Position numbers and translations under genes: made by a program. From contig NZ_CP091794.1 of NCBI RefSeq assembly GCF_022024175.1, positions 1,798,001 through 1,862,000 on the forward strand: a stretch of DNA of 64,000 nt, written 5' to 3'. This document shows, piece after piece, positions 38,301-43,761 of this stretch (the stretch's first letter is position 1; every line of letters starts with the position of its first letter). Source of the stretch: Prevotella communis (GTDB lineage: Bacteria > Bacteroidota > Bacteroidia > Bacteroidales > Bacteroidaceae). The notes under the pieces are model-generated. The model worked only from the letters and a program-made list of their open reading frames with translations, was not told the DNA's origin and ran no database searches.

Positions 38301-38384
38301 GATGCCGAAATCCAATTCGGCATGATCCATCATGAAGATTTCTTGTAGTTTAGCGACAAATTTGTCGTAGTAATTCATTGCCAT
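35316..38384 (-). CDS. large N6-adenine/N4-cytosine DNA methyltransferase (Mod-like)
   Basis: Motif IV DPPYNTG (about residues 484-490) precedes motif I FFAGSGSTGHAV (about 777-788), the order of beta-class methyltransferases such as type III Mod. The 1022-residue length is well above a usual Mod (about 650) because of an extra N-terminal region of about 400 residues that is helical and charged (AKLQEIFMMDHAELDFGIYRIMNQKRDEIQHFL). The recognition domain probably lies between motifs IV and I, where AT content rises sharply (36.2-36.8 kb), as is common for exchangeable specificity regions. It lies between the SNF2 helicase (12-bp gap) and the Res gene. Confidence 0.88.
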   Translation of the reverse strand: MAMNYYDKFVAKLQEIFMMDHAELDFGIYRIMNQKRDEIQHFLQVDLLPQVKTALQGDGGNTQQTKQRMAEIEQMFAGMDIETLPDSNPNVAEYKKLKAQLAQGGNAADMESEVFSHLVTFFSRYYDGGDFLSKRRYKDNTYAIPYNGEEVKLHWANSDQYYIKTSEYFRNYTFVLPTSRKKVHFVLKDASTEQNNNRAANNMERRFALWEPENEGDQVIEVTPEGDLNIYFTYELMPKATKQKDLLAAALETITPLVPADFEEVLTAKAPTKDNPNRTLLEKHLTDYTAKNSFDYFIHKDLGGFLSRELDFYIKNEVLLIDDLDPQHINNQLSIVKAIKQVGQKIIQMLAQLENFQKKLWLKKKFVVQSDYCITLDRVPEKLYPEIIANDAQRKEWVRLFAIDDIKGDMMTEAYSEPLTVEFLKQNQFLVLDTAFFDAKFKHQLVKSMENIDEQTNGLLVKSDNFHALALLVNKYNDSVNAIYIDPPYNTGSDGFVYKDLYKDSSWLSMMENRLSIAKKLMTSDSSIAISINENELFNSKCLLDNMFAKYLTTFSVKVRHEDRILKGDKDFHEVYESLLMYAYGENFKPLKRQKDNSSDADYLYTIELDERPDELLDLGNKEVEAYAPGHYKIIKHKDSSFDYLKPISVRGSIREGNSSGRFYVAYLENLASTHSGYIFKVPNMGDDKFGYRFFWTPSVESGRKNGDYYQGAPLNRKDVIEIPYPNYVDFEKAFNDATDEGGISFRNGKKPVAFLNHVLSLQNVKKGKDFVIADFFAGSGSTGHAVIEMNKDNGKRKYLLSQVGDIFDNTTKPRIEKVIYSDSWKDERPVSRNGISQCFKYIRLEQYEDTLNNLEIKEQQTDWTNEEFQESYMLSYMLDTETRDSLLNLKWFENPFEMTLKTTKDNELVETKVDMVETFNYLIGLNVETEDWFQDDNICVVQGKTHREGLKTLVIWRNCKVVNNDQLCMFFDKMDFRTRDTEFDLIYVNGDNTLPNLKRDEDHWKVVLTEEEFAKRMFEEN

Positions 38385-38396
38385 ATTTTGTTTCTT

Positions 38397-41240
38397 TTAT
38401 GATTTCACTTTGAATTTGATGACAAACAGATTTTGCGTCTCTGTGGCTTTCACCATGCGTTGTTCCAATTCTGTAATCATCCGTTTGCGCTGTAGGCTTA
38501 CCTCTTCTTCTTTATCCTCTAAGTCGTTGCGCAGGCGGCGGCGCTTGCGTTTCATCTCCTCCACCTTCTTTTCAAGCGCCAGTTTCTCGGCTACTGATTG
38601 TGCATTGCGAGCATCACGTTCTGCCACAAGAATATTCTTTTTTAGCGTAGTGATTTCATCCTCTATGCCGTCTATCACGTCATGCTCCCATGCATATATA
38701 CGCGTCTCTTCTTGTTGGAAGAACTTGAGGTTTCGCGCATCTATCTCTTTCAGTTTGGAAGTGGAGTGCTGGGCCACATCACCTAGCAGACGCTCGCGTA
38801 TGCTGTCAGCGATGATGTCTGTCTGCACCTCTGAGCCACCGTTCAAAAAAAGCTTTTCGCAATCCTCCTGCGACAAAGATGAGCCATCATTCTGAAAAGC
38901 ATTAAATAACAGGTATTGTTCATCACTTAGAGCAGAAACTCCTAAGGATGCTAAGACCAAATAGCCTTCACTACCATTCATATATTCAGGCAAAGCCGCA
39001 TTCATGGGCAAAGCCTGTTGGTCGAAGATGATTTCTGCATTTTCGCTAAGAGATAGTGACAAAGCAGAATTGATGACATGCTGCGCTAAAGGACTACTTA
39101 AACGATAAGGAATAGCATCGTCTGTATTCTTCAACATAGCATACTTTCCTGTACGCTGTCCAGCAACGGGAGTACGAAGAACAAAAGTATGTTGCTCGTC
39201 ATTGAAGACAGCCTCCTTGCTCAACATATATTTGGTGAGTTCCCAGAAGATGTGTTCATAACGATTAAGGAATGTACCTGTGTTGTCTTTCGTCATGCGA
39301 AGATGCTCCTGCACATTGATATCAAAGTTCTCAAGCACCTGAGAACGCACTTCCGTCATGCGTTCGTCTATCTGTTGCTGCATTTCGCTTTGCAGCTGTT
39401 CAAAAGCCTGATTGATTTCCTCTTCGCTACGACATTGTTGGTATATCTCCCAGATACGCGATTCTATATCAAGCGTATCTGCCTGGCCCAACACTTCATC
39501 GCTGGCTCCAAACACATCGTCGAAGAGTTTGAACTTGGTAGAGAGCAGGTTGAAAACACGCACATCTGCATAGTTGCGCATATTGAGGAAATTCACTACC
39601 ACCACGTCATACTTCTGTCCATAGCGATGGCATCTACCTATTCTTTGTTCTATACGCTGAGGGTTCCACGGCAAATCGTAATTGATGACCAACGAACAGA
39701 ACTGTAGGTTCAATCCTTCTGCTGCAGCCTCTGTAGCTATCATAATATCTGCCTCGTGCTGAAAGTAATCTACAGCTGCAGCCCTGCGGTCGGCAGCCTT
39801 GATGCCACTTACTTTGTCAGGATGCTCTAAGCACCACTTCTTGTATATCTCGTTGGTCTGTGGTTCGCTGGCTTTACCATTAAACAGCACAATGCGACCT
39901 GCATAGCCATGCGACTCTAAATAGTCTTTCAAGAAAGCTTGCGTCTTGGTGGATTCTGTGAAAATGAGTGCTTTGCGTTCAGCACCTTGCTCAGCCAGTT
40001 TCTTGAAAGCTTCTTCCAAAGCCTTAGTAAGTGCTTTAGATTTCGATTCCGTTTTGATGTTCTTGGCTTTTTCTATAAAGCCAGCTACGGTTGCTATCTC
40101 AGCTTTCAGCCTCGGGATGTCAATCTCTTCTGCATCAAAGAGATCCTCATCATCCTCTGAAGACAGTTCTTCGTATTCATCTAAGCTCCAATCGCCATCA
40201 TCTACAAGGTCGTCCACATCAAGGCGTTCCTGCTTCTCGTTCTTCAGGATTCGCTCCAAACGTTCTTTAATATGCTCCAGTGTGAACACCAAAGCATAGG
40301 TTGAAGATGCCAGAATTTTGCGGACAATCATTGTGGTAAGCTTACGCTGGGCAGCAGGTACACTATAGATATCCTTACGACGCAGAAAATCACTGATCTC
40401 CTGATAAAGAACCTGTTCCTCGTCCGTTGCCTTGAACTTCTGGGTCAATGGCAGGCGATGAGTATAGTTGATGTATTCGCGAACATCCTTACGAAGGGTG
40501 CGCGTATAGAGTTTTTGTATTCGCTGGCGCAGTTCCTGTAAGTTCTCACCCTTACCATACTGTTTACGGAAAGACTTCTCGCTACCAAACAAACGGTCAT
40601 CGATAATACTGGTCAGACCATATAGTTCCATCAAAGAGTTTTGAAATGGTGTAGCAGTCAGCAAGAGTTTACGAACGCCTGTTAAAGCATCACGTACCTC
40701 AGCCGACGTCTTTGCCGAAGAACGATAGACGTTACGCATCTTGTGGGCTTCATCGATGACAGCCAAATCAAAAGCATGAAGCAGAATGTGCTCCTTATGC
40801 CTGGCTGCAAAGTTATAGCTACAGATGATGGCTCGCTTGGGACTCAGCGGATTCTTGCCTTCACGCTGATAGGCATTGTAATTCTTGATATCGAGTATCT
40901 CGCTGGGGATGCCAAACTTATCAAGCAATTCTGCTTCCCATTGTTTGCGCAGGGAGGCAGGACAGACGATGATGATCTTTCGCTTGCCTGTGGCCCAATA
41001 CTGGCATATCACCAAACCAGCCTCAATGGTTTTACCAAGACCCACCTCATCAGCCAACACCACACCTTTCGACAGCGGACTGCTAAACGCAAACAAGGCC
41101 GCATCAATCTGATGGGGATTGATGTCGACCGTAGAACTCAACAGCGACTGTGACAAAGAGCCAAGGTCGCCATTAGCCTGCTGCTGTGTGAGCAGAGCAG
41201 CATAGTAGCGTGCATGAAAACGTGTAATGCCTGTTGCCAT
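38397..41240 (-). CDS. SNF2-type helicase (DrmD/HepA-like), first gene of the restriction-like operon
   Basis: This 947-residue SNF2-family ATPase has Walker A DEVGLGKT (about 63-70), DEAHK (about 161-165), LLTATPFQNS and the C-terminal lobe motif INYDLPWNPQRIEQRIGRCHRYGQ (about 525-550). The last 120 residues form a charged coiled coil (KKNILVAERDARNAQSVAEKLALEKKVEEMKRKRRRLRNDLEDKEEE). SNF2 helicases of this type pair with adenine methyltransferases in class 1 DISARM, but the other DISARM genes are absent here. A structured leader precedes it, and its start codon is part of a hairpin. Confidence 0.88.
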   Translation of the reverse strand: MATGITRFHARYYAALLTQQQANGDLGSLSQSLLSSTVDINPHQIDAALFAFSSPLSKGVVLADEVGLGKTIEAGLVICQYWATGKRKIIIVCPASLRKQWEAELLDKFGIPSEILDIKNYNAYQREGKNPLSPKRAIICSYNFAARHKEHILLHAFDLAVIDEAHKMRNVYRSSAKTSAEVRDALTGVRKLLLTATPFQNSLMELYGLTSIIDDRLFGSEKSFRKQYGKGENLQELRQRIQKLYTRTLRKDVREYINYTHRLPLTQKFKATDEEQVLYQEISDFLRRKDIYSVPAAQRKLTTMIVRKILASSTYALVFTLEHIKERLERILKNEKQERLDVDDLVDDGDWSLDEYEELSSEDDEDLFDAEEIDIPRLKAEIATVAGFIEKAKNIKTESKSKALTKALEEAFKKLAEQGAERKALIFTESTKTQAFLKDYLESHGYAGRIVLFNGKASEPQTNEIYKKWCLEHPDKVSGIKAADRRAAAVDYFQHEADIMIATEAAAEGLNLQFCSLVINYDLPWNPQRIEQRIGRCHRYGQKYDVVVVNFLNMRNYADVRVFNLLSTKFKLFDDVFGASDEVLGQADTLDIESRIWEIYQQCRSEEEINQAFEQLQSEMQQQIDERMTEVRSQVLENFDINVQEHLRMTKDNTGTFLNRYEHIFWELTKYMLSKEAVFNDEQHTFVLRTPVAGQRTGKYAMLKNTDDAIPYRLSSPLAQHVINSALSLSLSENAEIIFDQQALPMNAALPEYMNGSEGYLVLASLGVSALSDEQYLLFNAFQNDGSSLSQEDCEKLFLNGGSEVQTDIIADSIRERLLGDVAQHSTSKLKEIDARNLKFFQQEETRIYAWEHDVIDGIEDEITTLKKNILVAERDARNAQSVAEKLALEKKVEEMKRKRRRLRNDLEDKEEEVSLQRKRMITELEQRMVKATETQNLFVIKFKVKS

Positions 41241-41617
41241 ATAGTTTTAGTAAGCACCAAAACTATATCTTCAGGTTTGCTTACAGGTATATAACAAAAG
41301 ACCTCAGGACACAAAAGAAGCGCGAGTCATGGCTCTTCTCTCGTATCGTGAGGTCCTAGGAATTACCTGTACTACAAAGATATAAGTCATGCCCGCGCTA
41401 TTGCACGGGCACCGGCTGACTTATTCATGTAGTACAATCGTTGAAATTTCCTAGGTTTCACGATACTCTGAATAAATAGCTGATGCTATTATTTTACCCT
41501 CAAAAATCATACCGGCTCTCTGCTCTCAGAGACTGATGCTTTGCAGCATGCGCTGTTTCTTGAGACCCTTGCGGGGACAAGCGACCAAAGGTCGAACAAC
41601 GACAACTGCCGGTAATT
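41241..41617 (-). ncRNA. highly structured leader or small RNA upstream of the defence operon (unrecognised)
   Basis: A consensus promoter (41623-41654) starts a leftward RNA near 41617 that runs to the helicase ATG. Folds seen by complementarity, 5' to 3': a closing helix GCCGGTA/TACCGGC (41608-41614 with 41510-41516) enclosing hairpins at 41582-41594, 41566-41575, 41536-41549 and 41517-41532; a hairpin at 41475-41490; and one long compound hairpin from 41343 to 41466. The long hairpin is built from 9-bp, 10-bp, 9-bp, 8-bp and GC-rich 8-bp paired blocks with a TATT tip. A GACCTCA/TGAGGTC helix (41300-41306, 41349-41355) with trailing T residues competes with its base. I find no match to RNase P, tmRNA, SRP RNA or a riboswitch I know. 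It could be a cis-regulatory leader, an independent RNA ending near 41290, or both. Confidence 0.65.
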
Positions 41618-41622
41618 GCATG

Positions 41623-41654
41623 CAAAGGTAGTAAAAAAAAGTAATCTTGTCAAA
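41623..41654 (-). promoter_or_regulatory. promoter of the structured leader and defence operon
   Basis: On the minus strand TTTG (41651-41654) lies exactly 20 bp before TACCTTTG (41623-41630), a perfect consensus. It is divergent from the promoter at 41701-41732. Confidence 0.8.
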
Positions 41655-41700
41655 TAGTACAAGAAAAAAAATGAGATTTAGAAAGATTTCCTCTCAAAAA

Positions 41701-41732
41701 TTTGGAATTAACGAAAATACTTTCTATCTTTG
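41701..41732 (+). promoter_or_regulatory. promoter of the small rightward RNA
   Basis: TTTG (41701-41704), 20 bp, TATCTTTG (41725-41732): a perfect consensus promoter. No gene lies to the right on this strand before the terminator 75 bp further on. Confidence 0.8.
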
Positions 41733-41737
41733 CAACG

Positions 41738-41837
41738 TAAATCAATTCGATTTACTATCCGGGCAGAATCCCGAGAGGGCAAGACTATATCGACACTACC
41801 CATTTAAAAGAGCCTCTTCTGAGGCTCTTTTTGTTTT
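41738..41837 (+). ncRNA. candidate small RNA of about 100 nt (unrecognised)
   Basis: The transcript predicted from the promoter at 41701-41732 ends at the terminator at 41807-41837. It contains a GTAAATC/GATTTAC hairpin (41737-41743, 41749-41755), a CGGG/CCCG hairpin (41760-41763, 41770-41773) and a single-stranded GACTATATCGACACTACCC stretch. The only reading frame crossing it starts upstream of the promoter and has no protein-like composition. It could act on the divergent leader, on distant mRNAs, or be antisense to the 3' end of the nuclease-like gene. Confidence 0.65.
41807..41837. terminator. intrinsic terminator shared by the small RNA and the nuclease-like gene
   Basis: AAAGAGCCTC (41807-41816), loop TTCT, GAGGCTCTTT (41821-41830), then TTGTTTT. 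On the minus strand the stem is followed by TTAAATG, so it can also serve the convergent gene, whose stop codon overlaps its end. Confidence 0.85.
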
Positions 41838-42465
41838 ATCTCAAATATCTTTTCATAAACATTTTGATGTAGCAATTACCCTCTACAAAACGACGTGAAA
41901 CGGATAAGATTCTATTTCCTCTTATAATTAGCACTTCTCGCGCATTCGTATTTGCTTCAAAATAGGATTGTACATCTTTTGCTAGCAGACGAGGAGCATA
42001 ATCCGTTAGCATATTCAGAACCACATGATTAGTCTGACCAATGGATTCCATAAGTCTATTACTAACGGATGATTTACCGGTAATACTCTTTAGATCGAAC
42101 AATTTAAAAACTCCTTTGCGTTCGAAAATAAAATCTGCAGTTCTGATTCCTTTGGGATTTGGCAGTATATAGACACGATAACCATGATTCAATAATTTTC
42201 GAGCAGCCTTTATCAGATTGTCATAATCCGAACTTTCTTCACCAATGGCACTAAAAATATTAGTCTCACCAGCAATTGGGCGGAATTCGCCACAGTTGAC
42301 AATAAGTTTTAATTGATTGATAAACTGGGCACCTTTCAGATAGTGTAGATCCTGTAGCTCGTCAGCAAAACCTCTCCATGGAGTCTCTTCTGCTAACAGC
42401 ACAGAGCCATCTTCTTCACAAGATTCAAAGTCAAATATGTTATCTTCTAAGATTGTCGTTTTCAT
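41836..42465 (-). CDS. nuclease-like protein (possible CdiA-CT/PD-(D/E)xK fold)
   Basis: This 209-residue protein has a C-terminal region reading HGYRVYILPNPKGIRTADFIFERKG then LFDLKSITG. The order GxRTADF...FDLKS resembles the D...(D/E)xK core of CdiA-type tRNA nuclease toxins and related phage/ICE nucleases. The likely catalytic residues are Asp at about 112 and Asp-x-Lys at about 123-125. This is a motif-level resemblance only. ATG 42465 is preferred over one 23 codons upstream because the upstream frame runs through the promoter box 42474-42481. No immunity gene is obvious next to it. It is AT-rich, like the rest of the island. Confidence 0.6.
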   Translation of the reverse strand: MKTTILEDNIFDFESCEEDGSVLLAEETPWRGFADELQDLHYLKGAQFINQLKLIVNCGEFRPIAGETNIFSAIGEESSDYDNLIKAARKLLNHGYRVYILPNPKGIRTADFIFERKGVFKLFDLKSITGKSSVSNRLMESIGQTNHVVLNMLTDYAPRLLAKDVQSYFEANTNAREVLIIRGNRILSVSRRFVEGNCYIKMFMKRYLR

Positions 42466-42473
42466 ACGAGATG

Positions 42474-42481
42474 CAAAGGTA
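42474..42481 (-). promoter_or_regulatory. -7 box of the nuclease-like gene
   Basis: The complement reads TACCTTTG. Only 8 nt separate it from ATG 42465, so the message would have almost no leader. No -33 box at consensus spacing. Confidence 0.5.
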
Positions 42482-42546
42482 CAAAAAAGCATGCAATCTG
42501 TTTCCATTTTTGAAGAAAAAACGTAGCGAAACACCCTATATAGCTG

Positions 42547-42630
42547 AAATCATGAAATCACTCGAGTGATTTCATGATTTGAGCTAGCTAATTCGATGAA
42601 TTCACTCGAGTGAAGATTTTGGGGGTATTA
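42547..42630. repeat. palindromic repeat element 1
   Basis: A perfect 34-bp palindrome (42547-42580) centred on CACTCGAGTG is followed by a second palindrome TTCACTCGAGTGAA (42601-42614) with the same core, then ATTTTGGGGGTATTA. The element at 43391-43465 has the same plan with a different palindrome core. Confidence 0.85.
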
Positions 42631-42680
42631 CGTGACAGGAAGGATTGATGTCAATCATGAATTGACTAATAATGTCTCTT

Positions 42681-42995
42681 TCATAGTTTTATTCCTTCAT
42701 TCATTACATGAACATAGAATGGGGTCTTGAATGGACGATTTTCCCACTGTTTGCGTAGTATTATCATAGGACTGATCAGAACACCAGTGTTGAGTTCTAA
42801 GTCATATAGCGCACCAGATATTTCTTCCTCTCTACGAAGATTCCTCTTATCGCCTTCAAGCAGAATCAGCACGTCAATGTCGCTATCAGCACGGGCATCG
42901 CCTCGTGCTTCTGAACCATATAAAATCGTCGTTGCCGTAGGCTCCGTCTTTTCAATGGTTTGCTTGATTTGCTTAACAATCTCTAATCTTCTCAT
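42681..42995 (-). CDS. MNT-type nucleotidyltransferase domain protein
   Basis: This 104-residue protein carries the minimal nucleotidyltransferase motif GSEARGDARADSDIDVLI (Gly-Ser, then Asp-x-Asp at about residues 44-46) and the later Asp/Glu region. Such MNT proteins act as antitoxins that AMPylate HEPN toxins. Normally a HEPN gene follows directly, but here none does: 85 bp downstream begins the palindromic element and then the nuclease-like gene. ATG 42995 is chosen because it follows the promoter at 43023-43053 by about 20 nt of leader. Confidence 0.82.
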   Translation of the reverse strand: MRRLEIVKQIKQTIEKTEPTATTILYGSEARGDARADSDIDVLILLEGDKRNLRREEEISGALYDLELNTGVLISPMIILRKQWENRPFKTPFYVHVMNEGIKL

Positions 42996-43022
42996 TCTCT
43001 TGGAAGTTAATTTCTCCGAGTG

Positions 43023-43053
43023 CAAAGATAAGAAGTTTTTCTGAACTCCCAAA
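43023..43053 (-). promoter_or_regulatory. promoter of the MNT gene
   Basis: On the minus strand TTTG (43050-43053), 19 bp, TATCTTTG (43023-43030). Confidence 0.7.
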
Positions 43054-43353
43054 ATAAAAAGGATACTTTTTGAGTAACTCGTCCTTTTGCAACAAGAGAA
43101 ACGTCGTTTCTCGATGAGCAACACGTCGTTTCTCGGACAGAGATACGACGAAGTGCAGTGAAGGAACAGAGGCGCTACATAAATGACTGTGAATGGACAC
43201 GCGCTCGGCTCTGCCGCTTGCTACCAAAGGGACGCAAGAATTTTTCATGAATAATATTTATGAGTCATTTATGTATATTTATGGTCATTCGTGTAGCGTC
43301 GCAGACAAAAATATCCATGGACAATTCAAGTAAGTAAAAAAGTATACATAATT
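43054..43353. other. non-coding stretch with a short hairpin repeat
   Basis: No credible gene here. GAGAAACGTCGTTTCTC (43096-43112) is a near-perfect hairpin, and ACGTCGTTTCTCG occurs twice, 22 bp apart (43101 and 43123). A leftward open frame crosses 42973-43248 but overlaps the MNT promoter and start and looks translated by chance. The stretch resembles dispersed intergenic elements of Prevotella from memory; this is unverified. Confidence 0.45.
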
Positions 43354-43465
43354 ACGGGCCTTAAAAATGGCCCGTTAACTAATTTAATCGTTTGAGTTAA
43401 CTCAAATCATCAATCGAGTTAATTCAAATGATGATTTGAGTTAACTCAAATTTTCAGGGGTATTA
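43354..43465. repeat. palindromic repeat element 2
   Basis: An ACGGGCC/GGCCCGT hairpin (43354-43375) is followed by TTTGAGTTAACTCAAA (43391-43406), a related centre (43413-43428) and a second identical copy (43435-43450). The outer arms are inverted copies of 22 bp, so the whole 43391-43450 is one large palindrome. It ends in ATTTTCAGGGGTATTA, like element 1. Confidence 0.85.
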
Positions 43466-43501
43466 TAAGGGTGAAATATAAGAATTAAAAATACTATACA
43501 A

Positions 43502-43546
43502 AACAAAAAAAACGGCTCCTGAGGCAGATGTGCTTCGGGAGCCGTT
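43502..43546 (-). terminator. intrinsic terminator after the 54-residue gene
   Basis: AACGGCTCC (43511-43519) and GGAGCCGTT (43538-43546) pair. On the minus strand the stem is followed by TTTTTTTGTTTTG, a classic T-run. Confidence 0.85.
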
Positions 43547-43566
43547 GGAGGGGTTGTAAGGAGCTG

Positions 43567-43731
43567 TTATCTCAGGACATCATCATTATCCAGATCGTCT
43601 TTGGGATCATAGTTGAATTCCTCGGCATTACTGCCGCCCAATAACTGCACATCACCACTGGTAGTCATCAGGTGGCCCTGATGCTGCAGCACCACGGTCT
43701 GCATCTCCGGTTTCATATATATCTTCTTCAT
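43567..43731 (-). CDS. 54-residue hypothetical protein
   Basis: Reading from ATG 43731 gives MKKIYMKPEMQTVVLQHQGHL, a short middle with LLGGSNAEEFNYDPKDD, and an acidic end. The pattern MKKxYxKPExxxV followed by GGS is a frequent small-protein type in Prevotella, often in operons with secreted or cell-surface products; the role is unknown. It lies 30 bp after the large repeat protein gene and before a strong terminator, so both are one unit. Confidence 0.7.
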   Translation of the reverse strand: MKKIYMKPEMQTVVLQHQGHLMTTSGDVQLLGGSNAEEFNYDPKDDLDNDDVLR

Positions 43732-43761
43732 AATACTCTTCAGTATTTTAATGTTTAATGT

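Noticed and set aside
32112..41240. Complete DISARM system
   Set aside because: Although a SNF2 helicase and adenine methylase are present, drmA, drmB and drmC are not found in the neighbourhood.
41241..41617. RNase P RNA, tmRNA, SRP RNA or retron RNA
   Set aside because: None of the signature sequences (for example the tmRNA tRNA-like end or the RNase P core) is visible on either strand, and no reverse transcriptase gene is near.
41647..41898. Rightward 83-codon ORF over the small RNA
   Set aside because: It starts upstream of the promoter, has no ribosome-binding site and crosses the terminator. Its composition is not protein-like.
42973..43248. Leftward 91-codon ORF next to the MNT gene
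   Set aside because: It covers the MNT promoter and start, includes hairpin repeats and has no domain. Read as repeat DNA.
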